From assembly GCA_003117195.1 (NCBI GenBank), contig BDSI01000150.1, positions 216,708 through 280,707 of the forward strand: a stretch of 64,000 bases of DNA, written 5' to 3'. Positions 10,805 through 23,589 of the stretch are shown here, in pieces. Below the pieces are notes generated by a model. It did no database searches. It was not told where the DNA came from and saw nothing but the letters and a program-made list of their open reading frames with translations. The first letter of the stretch is position 1, and each line of letters opens with the position of its first letter. The position numbers and the translations under genes are program-made. The DNA comes from Eudorina sp. 2006-703-Eu-15 (taxonomy: Eukaryota > Chlorophyta > Chlorophyceae > Chlamydomonadales > Volvocaceae).

Positions 10805-12969
10805 CGGGCAGCCGCAGCGGATGGGGGGGGATGTAGGAGGGCCCGGGAAGGGCGCCGCGGCGCGGCTTTGGGGGCCCCTCGGTCAGGAGGAATAGGGCGC
10901 GTTGCTGTGGCGCTGCCCGCCTGGGTGCACGGCCCCGATCCGGAGTGTGCGAACCACGGGGCGCGGAGCCGGCGTTGTTGCCGCGTTCTTGCGATGATTA
11001 CACGGCATGCCCTCCCCGTGTTGGAACCCGGTCGCTGTTTGTTATCCTGGGCAACGGCTGGGCGTGAAGACGCCCGCGATTGGGAACCGGCAGGGACTCG
11101 GCCTTCATGGGAACGATGCGGCTCGGAAGCTTCCGCTGGAGAGTTTCCGTGGTGCCGCAGGTGCAGGTGTGCAGCCAGGCCTCAGCGGCCTCGAGACCTA
11201 TGTCCACGACCTATGTGCGGGGGAGACCGGGAAAGGGGTGCGTGCATCAGGAAGCACAGGGAAGGAAAGCGGCGTGCGGAATGCGTGCGGGGGGCTGTAT
11301 GGCGGTCAGCTGGAAGCTCGAGGGGGGCCGGGAGCTGCAGCAGGGCCAAGGAGGCGCACCCGCACAGCTCTGGGCGGGTTCAGGAGTGGGCCGTGGCACG
11401 CGGGCCAGCCGGCCGTGGTGATTGGTGGCTCCCAGTCAGGGGTCGTCGGTACGGGTGTGTGGGGGCCTTTCAGCACCCTCTGGCTTCGGATGTGCCACAG
11501 CCTGCGTGTCCATCAAGGGAAGGGGGTGAGCACCACTTAGGCTACAGGGCGTTTCGTGTTTCGGAATTTTTTTCCCATAGTACTTGCATATATTGCCGAC
11601 ATGGCGGACCACGGATGTTCTTGTGGGGCCCCAGTCGGGATTCCTTTTGGGGCACCTGCATACCCTGATACTGATTTGATGTTGGATTGAAGGGCGTGTC
11701 GGGCCCGCGGTGGTGGCCGCGCATGTGTGTACGGCGGGAGTACGGCGATAGAAGACAGTCGCGGGTTTGGGCCTGCGTCAGGAGTGTGCACCTCAGCGCC
11801 TTGAGTACGGGACGGGTGTGGTGCTGTGTCTTACTGTGCTCAGAAAGCAGTGACGCCCGGATCGGGCCGACCCGGTCGTCGTGCGTGTCGGTGGGTGGCG
11901 GCGTAGGGGACAGCGCCGGAACCGCGCTCATGTCGTTCACAAGTCCTGGCTGGGAGATGAGGCGCGGGTGCAGATCTAAACCCCCTCCCAACACCAACCC
12001 AGTTGTTACGTTGCACCAGTGGCCGAACGGCATCTACAGTACCCGTATTGCACCAGGCGCGAGCGGCTGTACCGCTGTGGCATACATCGCTGATGTGAAT
12101 GCCAAGCAGGGATGCCTTGTGCGGTGACCCAGATTCAGACCAAGCCCTGGGCTTGAGTGATAACATCAGCAGCGCCGACCGCCTCGGGCAAAGCCATCAA
12201 GCAATGTCCGACCCGCTGCTGTTGTCCAGTTTGGCGCCAACCACCGACCCGGCAAGAAGGTGGCTGTGTATGCGCTGCCCTTGCGAGGGGCGGGTGGGAG
12301 GGTATCAGAGGCCACAATCGTCCCAGCAGCGGGACAAGACTCATAGCATAAACATGATACTATTGGCAGTTCACCGGGGCGTGCTGCCACGCGATCTCAG
12401 AGCGTTGTTCAGCTTCACAGGTCGAGGGCTAGTGTGGGGTGCGGCCGGACGCAGCAGGACATGCCTGGTTGCAGTGCACGGCTGGCGGGGCGGGTGCGGG
12501 CGGGCAGCCGGCAGCGCGAGGGCCGTGACTGACATGACTGGGGCGAGGGGGTGCGACTGGTTTCAGTGCGGCGGGCTCGCGCTCGCATGTTCATGACTGG
12601 CCGGTGCCGTGCCGGTGGGTGCTGACGTAGGGACAGCACCGGAACCGCGCCCCACGGATCGCAAAGTCGCTGACCAGCCCTGGCAGGGAGACGTGGGTGA
12701 CAGCAGTGATCCCCGCGCCACGGGTCAGCCCTGACCTCCACTCCACCCATCCGACTGTTCCCTACGTCCCATAGACGATACGGCTCAGCTGTCACGAATC
12801 CGTTGCCGCCCGAACAGCACCTGACCCGCCCAAGCTGTCCAATCGGTGCATCGGCCCCTTCCTGCCCCTCTCCCTTTCGGCTAACCAGCCTGCACCTAAC
12901 TAGCGCCCGCGTCTGCACCCAGCCAGCGCCCGCTTGGCTACACGAAGCTACACGACGTTTCACGCGAAG
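10805..12969. other. Convergent intergenic/3' UTR region with a short duplicated segment
   Basis: Lies between two convergent genes, so it should hold both 3' UTRs. No coding region is supported. About 80 bp at 11,885-11,965 (GTAGGGGACAGCGCCGGAAC...) recurs, diverged, at 12,613-12,705 in the same orientation. No clear TGTAA polyadenylation signal was found just after 10,804. Confidence 0.5.
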
Positions 12970-15448
12970 CTAAACGTTGGTGGGGATCCGAAGTTTGAAA
13001 CTGAGCGCCTTGGGCCGCCCCTCCCCACCGGCCGCCGCCACGCCCGCGTCGCTCCAGCCACCCCCGGCTGCCGCCGCTCCACCGCCACCACCACCGCCAC
13101 CCCCCGGCTGGTCATCCATGTGCATGGCCTCTGACCCCTTCCGGTCCATGGCTCCCGGCACTCCTCCGGCGGCCCCGGAGGGCCCGACGTGTAACCCGCT
13201 GGTCGAGGCGCCGCCGGGGGGCTCCCCTGGAGGGGGCGGTGGCGGCCCGCCGGCGACTGCCGTCACCGAAGCTTGGGGCGGCGGCAGCGCCGCCGTGCCC
13301 GCGGCGGCCTGCGGGGGCGCGGCCCCAGCGGGTGGCTCCGCCCTCCCCGCAAAGGCCGCCTCCTCCCCTTCCACCATCAGCGTCGCCTGCTGCACCACCT
13401 GCGGCCGCCGTCAAGGCGTATTGAAACCCCGCGAGACGCATCAGTGCGGAACCGGGTCAATGCGGAGGCGAGTCGGTGCGGAGGCGTGTTGTGCGGCGAA
13501 GACAAAGCGCGTCTGCGGGCCGGGAGGTGAGGGAGCGCGGCTACGCCCCTTGCATGACACGCGCTCCTGCCGTACCACCAACGAACACGCAACCTCTCAC
13601 ACACACAGGCTCGACTCCCTCTTGTCTCGCCGCTCAGTTCTCCTGAAGCCCTCAACAAGCACGCACACACAGAGAAGCGCACCGTGGTCAGGTCCTCCTG
13701 TGCCCGGGTCAGCTCCACTTGCGCCGCCTCAACGCCCGCCCGCGCGCCGTCCACCCGCCTCAGCGCCGCCACGAGCCGAACCAACATGTTGCCCCGGTTC
13801 TTGGACCGCTCGGCCACAGCTCGGACCTGTGCCGGACGGCGTCAGCAGGGCCAGCCCCGAGAAACGTGGGGAGAGGTCCCGAGGGCCTAGCTGTCCGGGG
13901 CCGCGTCATAGACGCCGCAGCCGCTTGAAGCGACGGCGATCGATAGCGATCCGCCCCCATATTGAACATACTGAAAGAATCCAAGGTAGCCACCACTCAG
14001 AGCCAGCAAGCCGTGCGCATGAAAGGCCCACCCACAGTTTCCGGACTTTTGCCCAGTCAATGACATGTCGGCCTGTCTCGCAACAACCAAGCTCCAGGCG
14101 CCCCGCTCCTCCACGCGCGCGTGGGTCGCTCGACACCGCACGGCACCCGCAACGCAATCCATCTCCAACGCGTGCCGGGTGTGCCCGGGTTCGTTCTGGA
14201 CCTGTTGTCCGTCAGTACCTCTTTGGTATTGCCGTGAAGTTATAGGCCCATCCCTGCCCCCCCCCCCGGCGCTTTGACCCCCTCCCGCGCTCCAAGCCCA
14301 AGGACCCCGATTCCCCAAGCCCGGGTTGTTGCCGCCCAGGTCCCACCTTATCGCCCAGGAAGTCCAGCTTCTTGCGGTCCGCCTCGTGGGCCGCCCGCTC
14401 AGCGGAGAGCTCCTGCTCCAGCGCGTCCACCCGGGCCAGCAGCTCACCCTCCCGACGGCTGGGGTCAGCGGCGCCGCCAGGCGGCCCGCGGCCCCGGGCG
14501 CCGCCACCGGCGGCAGCGGGCGGTCCTGACCCTCGCCTCGGCGGCCGGTCTGTTTGCATTACATCGCGGGGGCCAGGGCCCAACGAACGATCGTAATGGG
14601 GTCGGGGAGGGAGGGAGGGAGGGGGTCAAAACCCGCACGCGACCGATGTGGCAGATTTAGAACGAGCGGTGCGGTGACGGTGGCTGCGCTTGGGGGCCCC
14701 AGCGCCCCACCATCACGCCCCGATGTGGATCAAACGGTAGTCACATCAGTTCGGCTATCATCCTGATTAGCGATTGCTGTCGCACCTGATTCCCCGGAGG
14801 ATGACGATGATGCGCTGTCGTCGCTGCGACCATCCCGGTCAGGGCTGTAGCTTCCGCCTGGACCGTTGTAGCGCTGTTGCGGTGGCGGACCTCCGCGGTA
14901 ACCCTGTCCGGGGCCGTAGCCGCCGCCGCCGCCTCGACCCCGTCCGCCGCCGCCGCCAAACCTGAATGGCCAGCCGCGGGGCGGGCATATGGTAGGCGGG
15001 CTGTGGGTCAAGTGGCCCGAACCCAGATCGGGTGACTCGTTGACGGAAACTATAATGCACATGCAAATTTGTACGGCAACAACGTTATTCGGAATGTGTG
15101 ACAAAGCAGAGTGTCGTGAAGGTTGTTTGTTGCCCCTCACCCTCCCTTCGGGTTCACCTGCCACCCCCGGCAGCGCCCCTTGGCGACCGCGACCGGCTCC
15201 GAGACCTGGAGCGGCTGCGGTCACGGTCCCATCCTTGTCCCTGAGGGCTGCCTCCCCATCTGTAATTGGTGCAGCCGCGGTGTAGGTGTCAGCAAGGGGT
15301 AACCATGGACAGGTGAACTACGACTGTGCAATGCTACCCGTCGAAGCATTGAACAGCGACACCATAGATAAATGGTTGTATGTGACATGATACCAAAAAA
15401 ATCAGATGAGCACCTGTCCGGCGAGCGAGGCCTGCCGCCGCGTTGCAT
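12970..15448 (-). CDS. RS/RGG-rich coiled-coil protein, putative RNA-binding or splicing-associated
   Basis: Six exons join in phase: 15448-15414, 15259-15158, 14961-14786, 14549-14347, 13826-13683 and 13398-12970 (1,089 nt, 362 aa). The start ATG opens MQRGGRPRSPDR. Residues 26-39 are alternating Arg-Ser dipeptides, and 44-85 are Gly-rich with RGR/RGG repeats and Tyr. A Ser run (SDDSASSSSSGES) follows. Residues ~140-220 are strongly heptad-like (ELLARVDALEQELSAERAA), and the tail is Pro/Gly/Ala-rich. RS domains usually mediate splicing-factor contacts and are SR-kinase targets; RGG boxes bind RNA and are arginine-methylated. No RRM or zinc finger is seen, so the role is inferred from composition. 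I do not recognise the family. The phases 2-2-1-0-0 across five introns support the model. Confidence 0.75.
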
Positions 15449-17998
15449 TTAGAACCACTGCCTGCTCCCAATTTGAGGTAAAGACGATTATACTGTGAAT
15501 AGGTAGATATATGATACTACTTTATTTTATGCATAGCAGGGTCATGCTTAAAAGGGCGCGCCCTTTCTTACGACGGCAACGTCTCATCAATAAAACGAGA
15601 TATATTCCTTTATATCCTGAAAGCTATCAGCTTTTCTCGTTTGCTGGAGGTCCTGAACAGTGGTACGGCATGTTTGACTTGTGCGCCCCTTGACGTAAAT
15701 CGTTGTGGGGGAACGCATGTCAGTATTGGCCATACGACCAGTACAACATGTAACATACATACATACATATACGACAATGGCTCAGGTGCGGAGAGGCAAC
15801 TGATCTGGTTTTTTTTATGTTAGACACATACAGTGTGACGAATCAACGCCACCAAGAGCGCTTACTGTGTGCCAGATCGCCCCGACGATCGCCTGCGGCC
15901 CAAGGGTCCTTAGTAATTACCTTCGAAAATTTGGACACGCTGCGCGATCCGCAGATCTGGTCTGTACTTGCTGTAGATGAAGAGTACTATGCAACCTTGG
16001 CGCAATCTGTAAGAACTCACGAAGGCAGGTGCGTTTTCGAACAAACTGTTACAGATTGGCCAAGCTCCGTCCCCGACATGTCCGTGGAAGCTCCTGGGAG
16101 CCTCTCACTTGAAGCACCCACCAAAGACTGTGCACCCCGGCACCTCCTTCCATCGGGTCGTGTAGCAATACCAGCCACCGATACCACGAAAGCCGGAGCG
16201 TAACAACTGACTGGTTCCTGCGGTATTCTTGCTGTGACTGATCCGGCCGGTGAATTGTCGTTCGTCATGGACATTCACCATTCTCAATGCGATCGCTGCT
16301 GGCAGCGGGCACCCCTAAGGCTTGCTGCTGCCAGAGGGTAACCCCCTCGTGTGATTACATTACATTACAGACAGCCTTGTGTATGCGCGGGACATGCATG
16401 CACAGGTACCGATGCATGCGCAGGTACCGACGCGTACCAGGCTGTGAGCATACATACCAGCCGATTGTTGATGGCTCAACAGGGACAATGCAACTACAGG
16501 AATGTATCAACCAGCCTCAGTGCCGCCCTCGCACAAACCCCACTGCCAGGCGAAGCCCCAGAAAGAGAACGATGCAACGACGCGTTGCACAGCTCGCCGA
16601 TTGACCGTAAACAAAGTTCCCGTCCTGAGAGCATCCTTGGCAGCATCACATCGGGTCGGGCGCCCTGGACCACCCCGCCCGCTCGCTGACGCCAGGATGA
16701 CTCCAGGGGACACCATCATCCTTACCGATTACCTCGCGGCTGTCGTACGGCTGCCCACCATGATCGTACAGGAGTGCCGATCGCACCGCACGTGGGATAC
16801 GGAGAGACCCCTGAAGACGGACCGTCGCGGTTCCCTAGTTCGACCCTAGTTCGACACCCGCACGGTGGGTTGACGGTCAGTAGGCGGACTGCTCGTACGA
16901 CGGACCCACCAATCCACATAAGGAAAAAACGCCACACGACGTTCTGGTCGGCTGCGCACCACACGCACGCGCACGCCCAACCTCGCGCAACGGCGCAAGT
17001 AACCCTTGCGCAACAACTTACAACAGCCAACCTCGTTCTTCCGCGCTCGCCGTGTCTGTAATCCGGGCTTTCGTGCCCCACTCCCTGGGCCTTATGGCCG
17101 CTGCTGCATGACGGCAGTCACGACCCAGACGACTCGGCGTCCGAATCCTCATAGAATGTGGAACTGCAAGACCCGCAACATCCCGCTTCCCCAGCCCCCC
17201 AGTCGCCGCAGAGGTCCGCCAACCGCGCCGCACCCGACACCGGGCGCTAATCGGTTGTCCTGTAAGCTGTAACACCATTTCCCCGCTGGGGACATATACA
17301 CGGGCGGGTCTCTTGCTGTCGAACCACACACAGCGAGCGCAAGCCGATCTTGGGCCCTTCTGCAGGCCAAGTCGACCTTGTTGCGCGAGAATCGAGCGGC
17401 ATGACGGGAAGCCCGTGTGTGTGTGTATGCGAATGTGTGCGCGCTGGTGGGCTTTCTCCGTCAGGTACGACCTAGGGCCCGGGGGCCCTAGGGGGTCACG
17501 GGCCTGGGCGCCCGGGATGGTGCTGCCGGGTGCTGCCGTACGGTGTCCGGCGCGGACTGGCAGAGGGCTGCGAACGGACGGGCTGATATCAGGCCCCCCC
17601 TGGAGCCTCGCGGATCACCGCCACCAGGGCCTGCGTGAGGGTCCCAGGAGGGATTTCACCGAGAACCATGGGTCACAGCTAGTGAGACCCATGGGTCACA
17701 GCTAGTGAGACCCATGGGTCACAGCTAGTGAGACCCATGGGTCACAGCTAGTGAGACCCATGGGTCGCAGCGAGTGAGGCATGGACGCGACCCGTGGGTC
17801 ATGCGGACGTACCCGGCGTCGCCACGCCATGCCGTGTATCGTGTCTCAGTAGCCCTCATGCCTCTCTAAACTTCCAACCTGTCAGCGCAGCAATGCCAGG
17901 TGACGGGGGCCCCCTGTCGGCTGCGGCACCCCGGTCCATCCTATAGAACATAGAATGAAACTGCTCTATGTTTCCCCGCACGCATCGTACACCAATGA
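15449..17998. other. Intergenic: upstream of RS/RGG gene and downstream of expansin
   Basis: Should hold the RS/RGG gene promoter (next to 15448) and the expansin 3' UTR. TTACA at 17,018-17,022 reads TGTAA on the gene strand, the green-algal polyadenylation signal, about 980 bases after the expansin stop. A 129-codon plus ORF at 15,817-16,203 has no recognisable domain and no supporting neighbours. Confidence 0.4.
17663..17777. repeat. 23-bp tandem repeat, five copies
   Basis: Five head-to-tail copies of a 23-bp unit, each with the self-complementary core ACCCATGGGT followed by CACAGCTAGTGA. The copies start at 17663, 17686, 17709, 17732 and 17755. The middle three are identical; the first and last are degenerate. 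It lies about 220 bp past the expansin stop codon, in the predicted 3' region. No spacers separate the units, so this is not CRISPR-like. Confidence 0.9.
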
Positions 17999-20525
17999 CT
18001 AACGGTAACAGTTACCCTCAGACCTCACGGAGCTACAGTGAGGGTAGATCGTACGATCGTACCTGCGGTCATGCCAGGATGAAGGCCTCCCGATGCGCGA
18101 CACCAGCGGGGTGGCGTCCGATGGGGAGTGGGCGGGTTTGCTTGGCTCCGCCCAGCAGGGCACCCGCCGCACCTGAAGGCCGATTACTCCCCACTTCTTA
18201 TCCGCCAACTGCCGTACAGCCGTACAACCGTACCGTGGCCCAGCCAGGTCAAGGCCGAGCGCGCATACGCAGGAAACAGGGACAAGGAACAAAGCGGGGA
18301 TGCTTGGGAAAATGATGAGAAGGATTCTTAAGCAATTGGGCTCGAGCAGTGTAACTCGATGCCGACAACCCCCTCCTCAGCGTTTGCTGAACAGCACACT
18401 TCTCGGTCGCGCCTTTGGCAATACCGCACTTGAATGAATGCCTTGTAAACATGTCAAGGCGGTCCATCCAGGCTACCCCGCCGCGCACCCGCGTCGTACT
18501 CTGCCCCACATCCGTACCTACCTTCTCGAAGGCCCAAACGGACAAATCCATATGGTACATGTCACCGCAGCACTGGGGGGGGGTGTACGGCACGTGGGTA
18601 GATGGACGTGAGCCGGGGAAGCAGGGCATGATACCGACGATACCGATTTGCGATTCCCGGTGCACCAACACGCCGTCGAGAAGGCACCTTTGGAGCTGGC
18701 AAATCGCGCTTGCCCTCTGTTTACGGTGTCGGAGTTATGGGTTCTAGGTGAGCTGCAGGAGCAAGAAGTAAGCGTGCTTCTCTGCCGCGCGGCAGCAACC
18801 GTGTGCCGCTCAGACGGACGTGTACCGCCGCACAGCAGGTGGATCAACAGCAAGGTGCACGGGGTGTGGTTAGATGCCGTACATGGTGCGGACTCCCCTC
18901 CGCCGCGCACGCGCTCACCCAGCGGGAGTTGGAGTAGGCGTTGCTGGGGTAGTGGCAGGGACACGAGTCGGTAACCTGCGGACGGTAGTTGACGGTTGGC
19001 GGTTGGTTGGAGGAAGTTTTAAGGGTCGGATGGGCAGGGATGCCGTACCCAAGGCAGGGTGTCAAAGGACACGAGACAAGCAGAAGGAGGCCCCGCACCG
19101 GCATGACACCGCCGTACTATGAGCGTTACTGTCGTACCTGTACGATAACGCTCGCGTCCGGATCTCGGCAAACTTGACTGCGGTCCAACCTCTGCCCGTA
19201 TCCGTCGGTTAGCATTACTGGATCGCACTTGACCTCCAGACAACGCCTGTGTTCAGTACGGCACAGTACGGCACAGTACGGCGGTCACTGGAGACGCCCG
19301 ACAAAGGGTGCGTCACGTCTCATGTGGCGGTCAGCCGGTGTGACTTTGCAACGACGGACGGGGTGAGGCGCGGAGCGGGCCCAACCGTACGGCATCCCAC
19401 CGATGGTTCTTACAAAACCTCGGGGCTCAGTCCACGGTCCGCGACCCGCCACTCTGCTCATCTCTGCGTGATATGAATCGTGCAAGGAGTCCTTGATGTG
19501 CTGTCCGGTTCGCCGTAGGGTTTCCGAGGGGGCCGCTTACAAAGCGGAGGAGAAAGTGCAGCTGGGAAAGCGCAACGAGTGCGATACCGTGAGGAACAAC
19601 AGCACCCCTGCCCGGCACCGCTCCAAGACCAACGGCCACCCGACTCGCTTCCTCGGTATCTCCCTGAGCCCGCTGAACTCCGCTCACCCGCACGAACCGC
19701 TGAAGTCCTCGCAGGCGTCCGACAGCGCGCCCACGTCCCAGCCGGTGGCGTAGCCCTGGTCCAGGTAGCCGTAGCCGCAGGAGCCCTCGTGGATGGACCA
19801 CCAGTCGTCAGGGCCGTCTGGAGGGGATCGGGATGGAGGCACGGGATGGGATGGGATGGGGTCTCAATCGACAAGTGGATGTGGAGGAAGATGGGGACCG
19901 CGCGGCGTGGCGTGGCGAGGACGGCGGCGGTGCGGATTTGGTGGATGTGGCGGTTCACTACCCTGGCGCGGCGTTACCCGATGGCCCTTTTTCGTGGCGC
20001 CCGCTTTCATACTCATATTCATGCAGTCTCGATGGTGCAAAGACAACATCTTGCTCGGGTTTCCACCATAAAAATCGGCGACAGGCAGTACGATTGCCGT
20101 GCAAATCGCGCAGAGTGCAATGAGCGTTACGAAACACGATCGACTGCCCCCAGCTGATGAGCTGCCCGGCAGCCCGGGTCGCAGATGCCGACGAGTGAAA
20201 ATGAGCCACGCGATTCGCGGTGAGCACCGGTTGTGTCGGCGAGGACCAAGCCCTCTCACCCAGGTACGCACATCTGCCGCCCGCGTCGCTGGCACTGGGG
20301 CCGTGGATCCCATCGCGGGTGGCGGCCGCGCTCACCGTAGCGGGTAGCTCGTGCGGTTCGCCATTCGCCGTAGTCGATACCGACCTCACTCTGGCCGTTG
20401 TCGGGGCCCATATTGATTGCTGTTGCGCTTTTAAACGGCGAGATGGCGGCGAATGACACCAGAACGAAAATCGCGACGCCGCGAGCGGTCGCATCGGCAC
20501 CTCGGCGCGCACGCCCCATGCGCAT
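17999..20525 (-). CDS. Expansin-family protein (double-psi beta-barrel domain only)
   Basis: Six exons in phase: 20525-20336, 19817-19688, 19246-19138, 18975-18919, 18572-18522 and 18208-17999 (747 nt, 248 aa). The start ATG opens a signal peptide (hydrophobic GVAIFVLVSFAAI). Then come WRTARATRYDG, GSCGYGYLDQGYATG, CGRCLEVKC, TDSCPCHYPSNAYSN, RWCCGDMYHMDLSVWAFEK and LADKKWGVIGLQVRRVPC, which follow expansin domain 1 closely with its paired cysteines. Plant expansins loosen cell walls non-enzymatically; algal wall targets are uncertain. The HFD motif reads HMD. The C-terminal grass-pollen-like domain 2 is absent: after VPC only ~50 polar residues precede the stop. A possible donor (CGCAG/GTACG, about 18,073) could instead splice to an unseen exon. 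The domain call is firm; the last exon is less so. Confidence 0.83.
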
Positions 20526-23500
20526 CAAAATCACCCGGCAGACTTGAAACATTGGTCGATGCCTTTTTCAGGATTATAAGAATTGCTCGCAGCTGTCGCG
20601 AAGCGCGAAGTCGAATTTTCACGCTTGGGCGCGCGCGCAGGCGATGTAAATCCAACCCGCTTCAAAATGACGCTACCCAGAGAAGCTTCCCGGTAGATTC
20701 GCTGATAGGTGCTGAAATGTGCCGCAATGTGAGTGCTCGCGGCCCCAATGGCCGGCAATCGCGGCGCGTCTCAGCCCGGCTGCCTCCGGCGCGGGCTGGC
20801 CCGTCGCGTCTGCGGCGCGAGAGCGCGCAGAGCGTCGCAATGTCGGCGCGAGGACGCGTGTGCCGTTTTTGAGGGTGCCCGGGGCAGCAATGCGCCTGGA
20901 GGCGAAGGGATCGGGGTCCGTCTGCTGAAGCGCTTGCAAGCCGCTCCCGCTGTGCTGCAGAGACTGCGACGGCAGAGCTGCACGATCGATCCAGCGATTG
21001 GGTTCACGGGAAAACAGACAGAGCGGGTCTGGTCAGGAATGTGTATGGACGCAGTACGCATTGGGCTGAGACCAGTTCTGCATGCCGCACGTGGACGATC
21101 GTCCGTACGGTACCGGAGCAGCAGCAACGGCGGTCGTTGCAGCTTCCTGAGACCCGCTTAGACAGACTTTGGACGCGCTCGAGCCCATGAAGCGGCTTTT
21201 TCTAGAACAGCTAGGATGGGAGGCTTCAGTTGATGTTGTTCGCCTTGCCATCACGCACTTATGCGTAGGCAAGCGGGGAAGCCCCCTTGAAGGCGAGACC
21301 GGGCGATTGTGTCGCCACAACAGGCTGTGCGCTGCTGAGGCTGCTGAGGCTGTACGCTGCTGCACCGGATATCAAAACCTAAACACGGTCGGGAGCAACG
21401 GCTCCTGGCATCTGACTGCAGCCGCAGCAGCGGTGGCGGTAGCGGTAGCGAGACGCAGAGTCGGCAGAGCTGCGCCCTGCTGCGCAGGGACGCGCCGGGC
21501 TGCGCCACCTCGTCAGCCGCGCTCGCTGCCAGTCATTCCCTAACCGAGCCAGCGCCTCCCCCCTACAACCAGACAGCAGGACGACATACCGTATGGCCCC
21601 CCCGGTGGGGCGGCGCAAATTTAAATTTGCTCTCCCCTGCACTCCTTATCCTGATCCTCCCCGCTGCTCAACCGACCGCGCGCAGGCCGCCCCAGCTGCC
21701 CCACCGTCTCAAATCGACGGGGAACACGGGCAGCCGGGTTGCCCAACACGACACGTGCGAGGCACTTCCCGTTGGGCGCCCTCACACCCTCGCGGCTAAC
21801 CCCTCCTTGGGCACGTCCTCAGGACCTAGGGGCCCCTAGGAGCAAAACCCCTTCTGGCAATTGCCGCACGTCTACCTGCCGATCCGATGCTGCAGTGCGG
21901 CACCGCGGGGCTACGGTATCTAGTCATCACCCGCCATGGCGACCGCGTCCTCTCTCCGAGTGAATCAATGATCGAATACCGAACGAGTCCGAACCCATCC
22001 GCACGGAGGGTCCGCCGCGGTTCCGGGACACTGGAAACACCAAATACCACAGACCCGGCGCGCGTCGCTCTGACGCCCCCACACACCCGGATGCGCTCGG
22101 CCACCACTACTAAGCCGGTACAGACTCACGCTTCCAGCGCGACCCGGCTCCTAGGAAAACGCGCGCACACACACGCGCCTGGGCGGTTCTGGGTGGGCTT
22201 CTCGTTAAACACACACGCGGCTTCGTGGCTCAACACACGCACGGTTTTGGGTCGGGTGAATCTCCTCGCAAAACATACACACAAGCGCACACGCACGGGT
22301 TTCTTTGCTGGACGCATGCACCAGCTGCCACCCATTAGAACTGCGCCCAGCCTCATCAGCACACCAACCTACCGCCGGAGCGCCAGGAACGACACGGCTC
22401 TGGCGGCGGCTCTGTCCCGCCGCGACCTTTCCATTCGTCAGGTGTTACTTCGGGTACTAGTTCAGGGCTGGAGATGGGTGCTTATTCCGCATCCGGGCCT
22501 CTGAGGGTGCTGCCGTGCCCTTCGCAGATCAACAGGCACAATGCCGTACAACCGACGCACACACATACACACACACGCACACAGACACGTCGGGCGGGTT
22601 TCACTAAACACACACACACACACTCCCGTCAGTTTTCTTATACAAACGTCCTCGCAACGCACACACACACAAACCTGATGGGTTATGGGTGGGCTTCTTG
22701 TTAAACACACACAAACCTGTCACCGGCTTTCTGTATCGCAGCATCCGTTTCCTCTCACACGACGCCCGTATCAGTACCGCCGCGTCCCCAAGTGCCGCCG
22801 CAGCCCCCAGCCCCGCACTAGACGGCGCGCGGCCCGCCGGCCTGTCAGCGGGATGAAACCCGGTCAGCCGCGACACTCAAAACGCGTCAGCGCAAGGCCC
22901 AACCCAAGCCCAAGACAATTCTGTACAACGTGCGAAAATTGAATCAATAAACCCCCGAACAGAAGAATCACATCACAACCCCGGCGGAGCTCTCCCTACC
23001 AGCGACGCCGGCCTGCAGCCTCCAGCCGACGAGAGAGACCTAGTTCAGCCAGCCACCCAGCCAGCGCAGGGCGCGGGGGCTCAACGTGTGACAACGCGCG
23101 ATACAACGAGATCGGCAGCACGTGGGCGGCCACCAGGCCAAGTGCTTCCCCCGGCGCCTGTGACAGTCGCGCAGCCAGGCGAGACCTCGGTCGCGTAGCG
23201 CCCCCGCCACCGCTATCCCGCACCTCCGCCAGCGACGCCTGCGTGCGCATGAACCCACATCCCCGCTGCGCTGATGCGCCCGCCTTTCCGACAGTGAGTC
23301 CTCCCGTCTTCCCCGGAGCCCCCTCTAGCCCCGTCTCCCCTGGCCCCTCCTACACCACGTCCTTGAGGCAGGGCAGCAGCGGCGGGGCGGGCTGCTGATG
23401 GGACCCCATGGCCCCACGAGGCCTGGGCGAGGGAGCGGCCGCCCTGACTGTCCAACATGTTGCCTAATCTGGCCCGAACCCGAACCTCTACTACGTCTCG

Positions 23501-23589
23501 TCCAGCTGTCCTCCTGTCTGCTCAGCTACGTCCTGTCGTGTCGGTTCGACTACGTCCTGTGCTGTGCTGTGCTGTGCTGTCCCGACTCG
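20526..23589. other. Intergenic: expansin upstream region and ERO1 3' region
   Basis: Nothing coding is supported. 22,160-22,720 contains scattered (CA)n/(ACAC)n runs linked by related phrases such as GGGTGGGCTTCT(C/T)GTTAAACACACAC, so it looks like decayed tandem repeats. The expansin promoter should lie just right of 20,525. Confidence 0.5.

Noticed and set aside
10868..11668. 266-codon ORF after the glycosyltransferase gene
   Set aside because: Composition (Arg/Cys/Trp/Gly-rich) is that of a GC-rich non-coding frame; it lies in the convergent 3' region.
15817..16203. 129-codon plus-strand ORF (ITFENLDTLRDPQIW)
   Set aside because: No start context or domain, and it lies in the RS/RGG gene's upstream region; kept only as a mention.
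17663..17777. CRISPR-like array
   Set aside because: Units are contiguous with no spacers, and the genome is eukaryotic.
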